Below, piece after piece: positions 12,801-27,800 of a stretch of 64,000 nt of DNA. Location of the stretch: NCBI GenBank assembly GCA_020796225.1, contig CM036758.1, positions 32,271,647 through 32,335,646 on the forward strand. The letters run 5' to 3'. A program made the position numbers and the translations under genes. Origin of the DNA: Arion vulgaris (lineage: Eukaryota; Mollusca; Gastropoda; Stylommatophora; Arionidae). The notes below the pieces were generated by a model. That model made no database searches. It was not told the DNA's origin and worked only from the letters and a program-made list of their open reading frames with translations. Positions within the stretch are counted from its first letter, which is position 1; each line of letters begins with the position of its first letter.

Positions 12801-15800
12801 GCAATACAGAGCATCACTGTTTCCCATTACCAAGGGTGTTTGCAGATTTCTTTCAAAATAACTTTGGGTTTACAACACATTCTCATACCAATCTGAAGAA
12901 CTATGAATTCAGAAAGTTCACAACTGCATCAGTTTTTTTTATCACAAGTACGATTTTTGAACATGGTACTTCATGTGCACTGAGATACCTATTCACTTCA
13001 TCAGTAATAGATCTATGGTGGTATCAGGGGGAAAAGCTTAAAAAAAATTGAATGGACATATACCCAGTTGACACTCAATTGATGTCGCCCGAGTGTTTAC
13101 CGGGGCCTAAATATGTGAGGTGTAAAGAATGGGACCACTGTTACCTGCCACGTATGTCATAAGAGGCGACTAAGGAGCTTTGGCTGAAATTAGATGCATG
13201 TGTCCTAAACATATAGAAGTCTATGCGTTTAGGGCCTACCAAACCAATGTGCAGCGTATACACGTTCTTGGCAAAGATCAAACATATCACAAAGTGATTA
13301 AAACTGGTAATAAAGAACGAATGCAAAGAAGGCTCTGATGTGACATGTGGTGAAAGAAGTCAAGCTCAACTAGTTCATTTTGGCCATCTCCAAAAATTAC
13401 ATGTGCAATCCTGCTCTGGTCTTTTATATTACTTCTTACTTCAGATGTACCTAATCACTCCAATCAAGTCCAACATCATTGTTGCTACTGTCACTTGCGC
13501 TATCATTCACTGATGCATCTCTGCTGAGCCTTAAGGTATCACTTTCGTCACCACATTTGCTGGCAGAGTCAGAATCATCTGTTACAGGTCTAATTTCCAT
13601 TATTAGACACTAAAAATGCTGAAAGTGTACTTGTAATTTTAAAAAAGGAAATTTTAATGAAAACACTGCTTGTAATGTTATCTAATCATGGTCGCAGCCA
13701 TTTTGGCATCATAAAATACCTGGATTAAGCTTGATTTTATCAACAAGGCCTTCTGTTTGCACCCAGTGTGTAGCAAATTCTACAACCTTCACCAATTTTT
13801 TTCATGAAAGTATTAAATACCAACAGAAAACTTGGCTGAAATCGGATGCTTGTGTCCTAAACGTGAAGTCTATGCGTTTAGGGGCCTATCAAACCAATGT
13901 GCAACGTAAACATGTTCTTGGCAAAGATCAAACATATCAAAACGAGGGGTTAAAATTGGTCATAAAGAACTAATGCAAAGAACAGAAAATAATCATAATC
14001 TTGCATCTAAGAACTGTAAACACTTTGATAAAATAGTTTTGTTTTATTATCCAAATAGCCAGATTTGTACATATTCAAATGAGACACATATAAAAAATAC
14101 TCTGTCATGTGTGGTCGGAACATCTCACCCAGCTGCTCACATGCTCAGGGACATCGTCTCCAACAGAACAGGCAGCTACAGTAATCCTGACTTGATGCTA
14201 AATCAGAGCCTTAGTCTATTAACAACAACAAAAAGTTTTCTGATACAAATATCAATACAAATAAGTAACTGTACCAAGCAGACCGTTCTACAATGGATTC
14301 CGTATCATTGAGACACAACGGGTAACTATACAACCGGTTGATTGGTCAAAATTGGCAGTACAGTGGAACAGATACATTAGGTTGACCTATCGGGATGCCA
14401 TAAATGTGTTACTGCTTGTAATACCGCTTTTAGGGGGAGGGGAATGATGAGCCTGAGTAATTTAATAGCCACATGACAAATGCAGTTGCTGTGAAACTGT
14501 TCAGGTTAGGATTTTGTCTTTATGCCTCCCACAGAAAATAAACTCATTGACCGTACAGGGGATTGAACCCCAATCTTCCCAAATGGGAGCCGTGCACTAA
14601 TCCATTCAGCCAGACGCTCCTCACTAGGAAACCTTAAACTTAATTAAAATAAAACATCCACATAAAATGGAAAGAATCTCACCCGTGCCACCCTCAAGAC
14701 CTAACCCAGGTCTTATGAAGAGAAAACCAATGCCCCGTCTTCAGACTAAGAATTATATGCTTAATCAGCTGGACACTTTACATTGTCTATAAACAAAGAA
14801 GAGTAAGATAGCAGAATAGTACCTCTGAAGTAGAAGGCACATCTGTATGACGGGAGATACTGGTAATAAGGAAAGCAGGCCGTCAGGAAAAAATCAGTCA
14901 GAAGCACCATACTAGGAGCCCTGACTGCTAGAATTCATAGTGGGCGAATGCAAGAACAGAAGAGTTATTACTCCCAAACAACTGTAAGCTGACAAAGAAA
15001 CATGTGGAGGACATCTGAACAGAAGGGAATAGTGAAGTTTTTCACAGATTCTCAGTAATACAGATCAAAGCTAAAACAGCAGTGGTTTATGGTTGATAGA
15101 TGATGGCCAAGCACTTCAAGAAGAAAGAAGAGCACAATTCACTGGATACCAATACATTTCAACATCACAGGAAATAAAGTAGCCAGAAAAAATCTGCCAG
15201 AAAAGGTGGGAGGGACACAGCACCATTATTTTTTCTGTTTACCAACTATAAATTCATGCATAGTCATGACGTGGGGCCTAATGATTTTTGCATGAAGTCT
15301 TGATCACCAGTGTCATTAGCCATCCCGGCGAGCCTTACTCACGCTTAAGAGGTATTTGTAATTTAGATCCCCAAATACAGGATCAGGGTCGCATGTAGTC
15401 TATACCGGACATTTTTAGTACAAGCTGGCTTTGAACCCCAGAATTTCCACAGCCTCTGTCGAAGAGTATTATCAACTTTGCTATTGGTAACCCCGCCGTA
15501 ACATTTAAAGTAGAACAAATGAACAAGACCATGCAGGTCGTAATCTTTCAGCTGCAGACTGCAACATTATTGGTGGAACAGATTTGTGTACACTTTAGTA
15601 ATATCTACCCATTGCAAGTGATCTCAAGACATGCGTTTTACTTCTCTGGTGTGTGTGCAGATGTGGCTGTTGAATTCAATCCTGGAACACAATCTTCTAA
15701 CAAAGGTGGGCATATGTGTTCGGGTTGGACATGTTGGTGTTATGTATTCTGTCTTTTCTCTGTACCTCAGCAGTATGGTGGTGTTGTAGCGCCACATTTG

Positions 15801-18800
15801 ACGGTCTTGCGCAAGGGAATCCAAGCAAATGTGGTTTCTATATCAAAGCATTTAAAATATTTTAAGGATGTCATTTGCTCATCTTTTCTGTTCACCTACC
15901 GTTCGCTTGCCCAAATCTAGCTTGCCATACACCATCTGTTTTGAGGTGCGCTTATAATGCATCATACATTACTGACATATCTCCCTTGGTTCTTCTGCAA
16001 CAGGTGTGTGGATACTGGGAATCTTGGCGCTCACTAGAACTTTATTATCTGGGATCTCGTAATGCCATTTTAGCATCCTGCGTAGATAACTTGTGAGAAA
16101 GTGGCCTAGTTTTCTTGCATTTCTGCTAAACACTCCATATCTCACTGGTGTGCAGAGGGTAGTGCCCTATAGCCTCTCTACCATGTACACATTCATGATA
16201 GCCGAACACCTATTACATACCGTTGCTGCATACAGTAGTCCTTCCTTTTGTTCGTTTGAAATATTGTCGATATATTCAATCGTCTCTTTTTTGTAGCTCA
16301 TACATAGCTCCATGCAGTTTTATTTCCAATGTTGTTTTGCTGGCTAGTGAGTTTGCCTCAGTAGAATCCACGAAGCAGTCTTAAAGTATGTACTCTTCAG
16401 TCTGCTGTGTCTGTCCACGTGGCTGAACTATCATTCTTTAATTTGTATAAATGTGACTGGAGTCTTGTGTCCTGTTCAGAGGCACAGAATGACTTGTTCT
16501 AATCTCTTCTATTGTGTTAATTGTTCTATGTTAGTACTGGTGGCTTTTTGATTGATTTAATCATTCTTTTCTTTTAATGATAGATGTCGTTTCAATAACA
16601 AAGCAAAATACACATGGCAATGTTGGGAACCCACTGCTGACGCTACCATCAGCCATGTCAGCCATTTTTCTTGTTTGCGATCTTTTCATATGCTCAGTCT
16701 AAACCATGCTATGGGTTTCCTCTTTCAGCTGCAAATCAATTGGAGTTCCTTGTGGGTTCCCCATAGCTTGCTCTGAAAGCTTCATTTATGAGGCCATGTT
16801 TCATTCCGTTGGTGTATGTAACAATAATCGCTAGCGATAACAGGCTCAGATGTGTGGTTGCAACTGTTGTGTGTGATGACTATACACGAGTCCAATTCTG
16901 GAACACAATCCCCTACCCCAGGTGGGGCATACACATATCTGTTGGTGCGTTTATGATGAACAGAACTACAGGGGATGTGCTATGGACTATATTGACATGG
17001 AAGTCTGAATGCGAAGAAATCTGTAGATGTCACTGCTCTATTCTTGTTCTTCTAAAGGGGTTTTAAAGCCTAAAGATTGACTTCATTGCACCGGATTTTA
17101 CCCCATATGGCTCGGTCTATCTCCACAGAAATGACACTCCACCTGCCGAGAGTATTTCACAAACTCTGTAGCTTCTGCAACAATCCTAGATGTTTCTGGG
17201 GAAAAATGCACCGATTAACAGAGCGGCATGGTCTGGATTCGAACCTTCGACTCGCAAGGCAAGGGCATAATCAATTAGACACAGAGACCCCTTGATCTTC
17301 TCATCTAGTAAGCACACTTCTACATTGTAAATTACTGAATTTCTTTCTCTTTTCACAGAATCACCAAAAAAGAAACAGAAACCTGGTTTAAAAAAGACAA
17401 ATCCAGTTATGAAGGTAAGGATTCAGTCAGTAAACAAAAATGTGATCTTATTGATTGATTGGACCATCATCATTACACTTCGGGTAGTAACCATGTGTGC
17501 TCCGATTGCTTTCTTACACAGGAAGATATCAGTGACAGTGCATGAACTTCATAGCACCTATGAAGGTCTCCGATGTAATTTTGAAGAGGGTGAAAATATT
17601 TTGTAGGAATTCTATTCTGCTTAAGATTGTATTGTCTTTGGGTGGTAGTTTTTGCATGCTTGTTGGAACCAGTTATGTCTACTTGTAGCAGTTTTTCCCC
17701 TTTCTTTGACCTACAGACTATTGGCTATTTGTATACCTGAAGTTCAAGAAGGCTCACCTGAATGGCAAGGGACACTTGATGTGGAATCTGTTTTTTGTTT
17801 AATACAACCAGACTGCAAGCCTTCAGACATAAATCAGAGGCAGTATACTAGTTGGCCTGAATTCATAGCGGGCCTTCAAGAAAAAGCTATTTGTACAGAC
17901 TGTGAACCAACAATGCCAACCAACGCCATATTTACGATTTGTTCTGTGATCAACTTCGCTATGCTACTACTCGTATCTGTCCAAACACAGTGGTCGCTTG
18001 AGATCTTCACCGTCCCCATAGTTTGTTCTGAAGGGTTGTTCCTGTTGGCTAGATTTCCATTCTCAGGCTGGGGCAGTCCTGCAAGATGTGCTCCACGGGT
18101 GCGGCAGCTGAGTCCCTGAAACCCATTCTATGGAGGTGTGCCCCGTCTGAAAACTGGTCTGTGCTTTTCTGTTTAGTGTATTTATTTTGTGAGCTCTAGG
18201 TTGTATTTTGTTTGCTTTTATATTAACGATATAATATATATATGTGCACATACAAATGTAGTTTTTCTTTGTGATGTATAATGGATATCCCTAGCATTTC
18301 TATATTACTATTTACTTCTTGTATCCACAGCCTGGTCTGCAATCTTATCCATTGGATAATGCAAATGTTTCTTTCGGAACAACCGACAGTTCCGACACAT
18401 CGCTGCCAATCAACGTCCCCCTCACCTGTAGCCCCTAGCACATTCCCAAAGATGCAGCATATGTCCTCATCTGCCCTTACCCCTAGTAACATAATCAAGA
18501 ACGAGCCCCACCCACTGCTACACTCTACACTTGGATGCACAAGTTCACCTGAGTCACCTAGTCTTCACCTCACCAACATCAACCCACTTGGTGTGAGCAC
18601 ACCTCCACCGACTGCTATAGGTAAGTTGTATCCTCTTATATCTACTTCAAAGACTTCATCTTCACCATCAGTCCTTGCTCAATAAGCGCTCAAGGGCACA
18701 CAAAACAGAGGCACACCTCCACTGAATTCAATCTTGTGCCTTTCTAACTCTTTCTTGCTGTTACTGATTTATTGTATGTTATGTCTGCTGTATGTCTCAA

Positions 18801-21800
18801 TTTCTTGTGTATCCTTTGCTTTATAAAGACCCTTTGGTCAAAACATCACCATGTATTGTTTTTATACTTTGTAAAACTACAGTTGTTTTTTTACTTGTTT
18901 TGCCATTGCTACATAGTTTAACTCCAGTGTTCCCTTATATCGATGCTTCTTTCTACCTCAGAACTAGTCATATGCATGTCTTTGAACTCTGCTTTAAAAG
19001 TTCTCCATGTTTCCCTAGTCCTCAGTTTTCCCCCTGTTGTCTTTTCATTGTCCAGTAAATTGCATGACTGCCTTTCTCTTCTCATACCGAGTTTAGTTTA
19101 GTTGTCAGATCATCACACCACATCAAACCGATTAGTCCATAGCTGATCGATCCGCTCTCAGCGTTGACTAGTTCTTTGTTGGTTTATTCTTCTTCTTTGA
19201 CTACCATACTGTGGCATTGCAGGCAATGAGAGTGCTGATGTCTTAGCTAAGGAGGGCAGTGCCAAAGAGCAAATTTACCAACCCTTGTCTTTTCAAGAGG
19301 TCAAAACCCTCATACAGAGAAAATCTGCAGTAGACTGGAAGACAAACACTGGATATGATTATGGAAAAGACTTCCTCAAAGACCTAAGCAGAACAGACCA
19401 GGTCATTATATTTCGACTACGCACCGGACACTGCAGACTCAACAAACACTTATACAGACTAGGAATAAGTCAAACAGCTCTCTGCCAGTGTCAGCAGGCA
19501 GAACAGACACCAGAGCATATCCTGCAAGACTGTCCTCTTCTGTGTGAGCTGAGAAGCAACACGTGGCCACACCCAGTCGACCTGAAAACTAAGCTTTGGG
19601 GAAACCTGACAGACCTGAAGCTGTCTGCCCAGTTTGTGGTCCACAGTAAATTTAGCGCATGACCAGAGATCGCTGAAGAAGAAGAAGACTACCATTCTAG
19701 TGCTCTTGTCTAGCTACACATTTGACTTGGTATTCTTGCAGCCTCATACTAAGATGTTCAATCCATGTCCATCATCTCATTTGTATCTATTAATATATAT
19801 CTTCCATACCAGTTAGCCCTTAAAGTCTGATATTACAAATCTTATCCTCCCAGGTATACCCAAACATTCTCCTAAGAAGTCTTTCCTCAAATCCTCTTAT
19901 GACATTTTTTCCTATTTTCTGTTTTCCAAGTCTCATCTATAGGGGAAGACTGTCCTAACATATGTTTTGTAAATATCTTTGATGGAAGATTTGACCTCTC
20001 CAAATAATTGTGTCTTTCAGCGAATGTGGCCAATAGAAATATACCTCATGCCTTGACTGTCCAACCTCCGAAGCAACCAGTGGCTCTAGCCACTCCGAAA
20101 CCAGCACAGAGACCCAGCAGTAAGAAGTTTTTTTGTTTGTTGGTTGAGAGTTTGATCATGTTTACACATTAACAGGGAGCACATTGTCATCTACACACAA
20201 TGTGAGCGTCATGTAATAAATACAGTACTTATGTATGGTAGCGAATTATGAACAGTGAACAAGCAGCAATCAATAAGATTGCAGGAAGCCACAGAGATGA
20301 TTTTACAGAAGAATGCTGGCCAGCGTGTTCGTAGCGCGTAGTAGCGCTTTGGACTACGGGTGACTAGTCCTGTAAGTGCGGGTTCAACTCTGCGGACTGG
20401 CAGAAAAGCTACAGGTTCCCCAGATTTACGGTGTTCGTGGAACCGAGCCGAAGGGTTACGATGTCATGACACCTAGCCGAAGAGCTTTCAGCTCCTGGAT
20501 CGGAAGGAAAAAAACCCAGAAGAATGCTGAAAATTCCATGGACAGCAAAGAAAACAAATAAGGTTTTAAAACAGCCCTGCACATAAACTGTATCAAAATA
20601 ATAAGATTCAGACAATCAAGGTTCTCCGGCATATAATGTGAAGAGGAGGTCTAGAACATTTGGGACAGCTGTAAAATTCATGGAAAGATATATCTTGGAG
20701 GACGGAGATGTTGGATGGTCTGCCATCACTACTCGACAAAAGATTAAGTTCAAAACTGATTAATTGCAGAAGGCAGAGAGAGTCCATGTATATATTTGTC
20801 CTTCCTTGATAGTCAGTATATGTTAATGTATATTTTTCACTCCTTCTTGATAGCCAGAATATGTTAATGTATATTTTTGGCCTTTCATGATAGCCAGCAT
20901 ATGTCCATTGTCTTTTCTTAGTTTATAAAAGAGAACATTGAATATACAGACTATTTCCAGAGATCAAAAGGCAGTATTGTTTATTTTCTCAATAGTATAC
21001 AGTATTTTTGTCCACTGCCAACCACTAAATCAGATATCAATTTATTGTGACTTAAAATGACTAAAATTGCATGCTACGTTTATCAAGATTTTAAATAATA
21101 TTTTGTTTATTTTTCAGTTCCCATGACCAGTAACACAGTGCCCGGAAATGTAGACAGACGCTTTGCCTCGGTGTCTGGACTGGAGGGCACACCTGCCACA
21201 AGCTTGCCGGGAAGGAGACCTTCAAAAGAAGGGATAATTCCCAGTCACACAGAACAACCCCCACAGAAGCTTCAATCTCGTATGGGGTCAGCGTTCCTGG
21301 TCCCCTCCGCAGCAGGGAGACAGTCAAACACGTTTTCTCTCAGTGAGGACTCTAGTCCCAGTTCAAGTCCTCCTAAGCATGTCCCACCGGGACTGACTGG
21401 ATCCATCCAGTGTAAGGAAACTTATTATTTCAATGTCCAACTTTTAGTCATTTAAATATTTTTTGTCAATTTTGTTGAATATTGTCTTTGTAGTGTTTAA
21501 CCCTAGTGGTACAAGTGCCATGCTGTGTGGCAATTGTGTTGGTCACTAGAGATCCACAGAGAGTTTAGTATAATTTAGTCGTTGGATCATTGTCACTGCA
21601 CAATAAACCAATTAGCACATAAGTCTCTGATCTCAGTTGGAAAAATATCCTATGGGCTCCACGAGGGAGCTAACTGAGAAGGAGAGGCTAACACCTAACT
21701 ACTAAGTCACAAAGACCCATGGTTCATTATTATAAGATTTAACTAAACAAAAAAGACCAGATAGTAAGTAAGATACAAGTTTTGCCGGTAGTAATATAAG

Positions 21801-24800
21801 GACACATAAATTCACACTAGTAATGACATTGTGTGTGTTGTTCCTTTACAGCTTCTGGCGCGGTAATGTTTCTTACGGCATGTTACCCAACCATCAAAAC
21901 AATTCCATCAAGTCCAACGACCTGGAAAATAAAACTCCAGTTGCTGTCACTCAGCCCCCAGGACGGGTAAGATATTCATGTTGAATAGAAATGATTGTGT
22001 GGCTTTTTTTCTGAACATCACTGATTACTTTTCAAAAACATTGATAACCTCAATACATTATTAACTTTCAATACATCAATAAATTTGCATTTGATTTAGT
22101 GGTTGGCAGTGGACAAAAATACAGTATACTATTGAGAAGATAAAAATAATACTTCCTTTTGTTCACTGGAATTTTGCTGTGTATCGTCACTGTTTTTGTA
22201 TTTGTAAAACTAAAGTACTTTGTTCTTACGTGTTTCACTACTCTACTAAGTTTTACTGCAGTCTCTCCCTTTCTTGATAAATTTGCATTACATAATTGAT
22301 ATTAACTTATGGATGCGAGAGTTGGAAAGCAACAAAAGCTCTAGAAAGAAAATTAGATAACTTTGAGAATAAATGTCTTAGAAGAATACTGAACCTCAAA
22401 TGGTCAGATTTCAGACCCAATACACAAATAAGACAAGAGACCAAGCAAGAAAATGTATCAAATTTTATAAGAAAGCGCCGCTGGAACTACATCGGCCACA
22501 CACTTAGAATGGATGAGAGAAGACTCTTTTACCAATCCCTCATATGGACACCAGAGGGAAAAAGAAAACGAGGAAGACCAAGAGATACTCTGCGTAGAAC
22601 CATCATCAGAGAAGGCTCAACGATGGGCCTAGTAAACATTAAAGACCTAAAACAGATAGCAACGAACCGCGAGACATGGAGAGCTATGACCTCTGCCCAT
22701 GCGCGCCCACAGGCCCAAGAGGAAAGACTAACTAATTGATAATTTTTCAATACATCATTGATCATTTTTCAAAATTTGTTGTTCTAACACCTTCTAATAA
22801 ACATATGCTGTGACACTGATAAATGCAGTTCAACTAGAGTGTCAACTTAGATTAGAAGTCTTCTTGTTTGCTGTTGTTCAATGTCTACACGAGTCCGGTT
22901 CTCTGGATGTATATTGCTGCGTTTGTTAGTTCATCAAGGCTTCCAAACAGCTTTGTGTTGATGTCTGTCTCTGTTGGCCAGTGTTTTTTTCCACAGTTGA
23001 TTAACCAGGTGACAAATCTTGCAGAATGTTTTTGGCTGTCTGTCCACATGCACATGTGTGTGATGGAACTAGTCTGTGTAGGTGTCTATCAGTCTATTGT
23101 GTCCAGTTCTGGTAACAATATCTCCTGTCTTGCTCTACCTAGTTAGCGGTTATCTCTTTGTTAGTCTTATTTTCGAATGGCCTTGATGAGTGTTTTTATT
23201 TCATGGACAGTGAAGATCTTCGAACGCTCCATATCGACCACTTGTCAACCACTCTGTGATTTGTATGTGATCTGCACCTAAGAGCGATTGTACACTGTGC
23301 CAGTTATGCGCCTACAAGTAGGCCAGCACATCCGATTTCTGCGCTTCTTTTTATTTACTAGGTTAGCAGCCCTAGGGCCTACATCATTCGCTTCTTACGA
23401 CATGCATTGTAGGTTGCAGTGGTACTATTCTTTGCTTCCTTATGGGCCCCGGCACCACATGGGCGACAGGAAACTAAATAAATATACATACCAATTTCAT
23501 CAGCTGTAATGCCAGTGTTTAACATTCCTTTCTTTTTTGTCATTTTCCTGTGCAGACTGAGAACAAGCTGAACAATGCTCAATCATGGAACTCCATCACT
23601 GCTACTTTCCAACATTTCAAGAAAATCAGTGAAATGAAGAATCAGAAAGTAAGTATTTTCTAAACAAACATGCTAAGTAAAATATATTGTCTTTTAATCA
23701 TAATAATGATCATCTTCTTCACGTTTGCTGTTTGTTTTCTAAACGAGTCCGGTTCTCTGTGTGTATGTTGTTGTGTGTGTTAGTTCATCAAGGCTTCCAA
23801 ACGTTGGCCAGTGTTGTTTCTGCAGTTAATTTATCAGGTGACAGTCTTGCATGTATTTAGATAATAATAGCTATTACAAAGAATATAACATGATAGTTTC
23901 AACATTTTGTTTATTAGCTGATCAGTTGTAGTGCTTTTGCTAAATGTTCACAAATAAATCATTTTTACAGGAAGTTTATTTAAAGAAAGCAGAAGAACAG
24001 AAGCAGAAGATGGTCAAAGAAAGGCAGAGAATTGAGGAAGAAAAGAAACGGTAAGAGCCTTATTCTGAATAATTTTACAATTATATTTGCTTTTTAGAAA
24101 AACTTTCCCACTATGAATTCATGTGTAGCCATGACACATCTGACCGATTTCTGCATAAAGTTGTTCTTTCCTTATCAGAAGTGTTCCTAGCCATTCAAGC
24201 GAGTGTAACTCTGATTTCAGAGGTACATGTAATTTAGATCTCCAAACAAAGGATCAGGGTTCTGTGTGCACACAGAATTTTTGCCCCAAGCTGGCCCCGA
24301 ACTCTGAATTTCCACATCACTAACGTAGCGCTTGAGCAACTTTGCTATCTGCTACAAGATATTTGATTAGAAAAGTGGGCTTTCAAGAAGATAGTATTCA
24401 CAAAATAGATGAGACTGCAGTAAAACTATTTGATTGGCAAAACACATAATCACAAAGTACTGTAGTTTTACAAATTACAAAACAATGACAAAATACAGCA
24501 ACATTTGACCAACAAGGCCTTTATCAAGCAAACAAACAACAGGAGTGACAAATTTAAAAAACAAATGGACGACCAAAAACAAACGTTTCTAATGAAAATC
24601 TGGGAATAAAAACGAATAACGAAATAAATGTAACACAAAACACATAATGAAATAGAACGAAAGAGAAACAATGAAAAATCTAGTAAATATATAACTTGAA
24701 TACATGCAACATATACCCATATAGATTACAAGGCATGGGAAGAGAAAGTACTAAGAAGCATAGGAATGTAATACGTTGAGCCCACGTGGTTGCAAGGTAC

Positions 24801-27800
24801 CATACAAAGAAATCAACCGATTCTCCAGAGCAAATCGACTGCGATCATCCGAGGAACATGATTGGATGGCTGTGACCTGGACATCGTGAGCTCCTAAATG
24901 GCCAGTATCATTGAAATTGGTGGCTACAGGGTCACAGAGCATTGGCGTATGTCGCGCAAGTGTTGGGCGAATCGGTCACTGGGCCTCTTGCCTGTCTCGC
25001 CGATATAAGCCTTGTTACACCGCTTACAGATAATGGTATATATAAGATTACGGGACTCGCATGTGCAACCATCGTCAATAACAAATGTGGCTAAAGGAAA
25101 AGATACAGTACGCATCTGTATCGCATAAGCACACGTGTTGCAACGCTGACGGCCACACTGGACAGTGCCAATGATCGCATTCGATTTGCTCTGGAGAATC
25201 GGTTGATTTCTTTGTATGGTACCTTGCGACCACGTGGGCTCAACATATTACATTCTTATGCTTCTTAGTACTTCCTATGATCCCCTTCTAATTTAGATCC
25301 CCAAGTAAAGGACCTTTAGTCCAACTGCAGACCGTGTGCACACCAAAAATTGTTGGTTCAAGCTGGCTTCAAACAATGGAATTTTCTTTGTACATTGTCA
25401 CTAGTGCAGAGACTTTTCAATTTCAATATTGCCGACTCTTTTGTAAGATGTTAATCTGTTCTTTAATCAATTTCATAGCTGGTCTCAATCCTAGTCTAGT
25501 AATTTCTGCATATCTAATTTTATCCTTCCATGTTAGTCATGTATCTCTTCTAAGACATCAATGAACAATTCATTCATATTGTCTGTACATCTTGATCAAA
25601 ATGTTTGTTTAAATATTGTTATTATTGCTGTTATGTATAAACTTTAGTAACGTCCATTTTATTTATATTTATTCACTTCAGGGAGAAGGAAGAGGAAGAA
25701 GCAATTGAAGCTGCTCGTAAAAGAAAAATGGAGGAAGATAAAGCAGAGGAGGAAAGAAAGAAGAGAGAGAGAATAGAACAGATGAGAAGAGCCGCCCAGA
25801 TGAGGAGAGAAGCAGTAAGTACAGTAGAACCCGGTTATGTCGCGGCCTAGGGTTTGCCAAAAGCGTCGGGATAACCGATGATCGAGATAAACGAAAACCA
25901 ATATGGCGGCAAAATATTAACATGTGCTTGAAATTTCTTTATGTACATGATGTGCGTTAATAAATGAGAATGTACATGCACATGTTATTTGTTTGATGAA
26001 GCGATCGGCATGCTATAAAAATGTACATACATGTTTGCTAACAACAAAAGGCATATGTGCACCAACTAACAGCAGAAATTTACCAATATAAAATAAAAAC
26101 CACCGTCGATTCTCGATACAAACCTTTATTTATACAAACTGACACAGCTCTGAAAAGTATCGTACACGCGGTTACTATGGTTTCTTTACAAAGTCTAAAA
26201 TGCTTTTTTGCCTTTAACAGTCTGGTTGAAAACATGCTTCAATATTATTTATGCTGTCTAAAACAGTTTCATCTCCTACAAAAGAACCATACCGTCGAAT
26301 TTTCTATAGCATTCTACCACCTCACCAGCTCAAAAAAATCAAAATACTGTGTTCTTGCAAAATGGGATCTCCATTCCACAAAGAAACTTATAGAGTCAAC
26401 ACCTGCCAATATTGGACTGTATATATTACTATAGCATAAGTTAACACCCATGGTCATGGGGATCGAGATAACCAACGTGAAGTGGCAAATTTGGCCCTCT
26501 TGTGCTCGAGATATTAGGGTTCGGCGACATAAAAGAATCGAGATATCCGATGAGAAAATGCTAAGACAAAGAGAGAATTTGGCTGTTCCACTTCAAAAGC
26601 GTCGACTTAATAGGGTTGGCGAGTTAACCGAGGTCGAGTTAAGTGGGTTCTACTGTAGTTAGTTAGTGCTAGTTTTTTGGGGGGTTTAAAAAATGGATTA
26701 TTGATTACTGAATTTGCCCATGTGTTACAGGGGCTCAGAAAGGGAGCTAAGAATAATATCACTGCGACCTACAAGGCAAGTTGTAATAGACGACTCTGTA
26801 GGGACCTAGGGAAGCGCTGCAGAAATCAGATGTGCTGGCCTACTTGTAGGCACATAACTGTCACAGCGTCATAATCGAACTTTGGGTTAGATCATATACA
26901 GATCACAAAGTGTGGTTTAAATGGTGGTCAATATGGAGTGTTCGAAGAAGTACTTAGTGTGTTGGTTGATGTTTTTAAAAAGTTTCAATTGATCACACCC
27001 AAAAAAATATGTCAGTCGGACAGACTGCTGACAAAATATATTCATGGGTATATATATAGTAAAGAGGTTTGCATATCATTCTGAAGGTTGTGGGTTCAAA
27101 TCCGGACAGTCACATGCAATATTTTCATGAGATCCCTAGGATTGTTGCTGGAGCTACAGAGTTCATTTTTGTGTATGCAACCATCTTGGTAGAAGGCATG
27201 CCATTCTGCTGACATGAACTGAGTTATATGAGGAAATTCGATGTTAGGAAGTCAATCCTTGCCTTAGGTATAAGAAAATATTAACTAATATTTCTCCTTC
27301 GCTCCTAGGGAAGCATATGTCCGCAGCCAAGGCCATCTTTTCCAGATCTCTCCACTCTCTCCCCTTTCTTGCATTCCATCTCCAACTTCCGTCTCAAGGT
27401 GTTTCTGGGTCTTCCCCTACCTCTACTGCCCTGAGGGTTCCATCAGAGAGTCTGTCTTGTGATACTGTTAGGAGGTTTCCCTCAGTGTGTCCCCTATCCA
27501 CACCAATATTTGTTATTGGTTAACTGACGCCACAACCCTCCGGGCCTATCCGGATGCTCAATCTCCTCCAACAGATTTCGAAGGGTCTGCATATTGATGG
27601 TTTCTGTGGCTCGCTGGTTAAACAAACTTCTCTCTTTGCCTCTCAAGTATCCAGCTCTACTTGTACAATGTGTAATTACAAACTTCCTAAACTAAATCAC
27701 TTTATTGATTCAACGTCAATTTTAGAGTCCTCATCCAGCAGTAGGTCGCCAAGATAATGTAGAATTTTATGCGCATAACATTTGTATATAGACCATCTCT

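Noticed and set aside
14560..14625. tRNA gene (good B box, tRNA-like head)
   Set aside because: No complete cloverleaf or acceptor stem pairing can be drawn, and the same sequence heads a dispersed SINE family.
18281..18685. 134-codon open frame as a separate gene
   Set aside because: Its middle is BET exon g in the second frame; the ends run into introns on both sides.
22296..22739. 147-codon open frame as an independent host gene
   Set aside because: It is the C-terminus of a LINE ORF2 without reverse transcriptase, inside a BET intron; relatives at 46560 and 11470 are broken.
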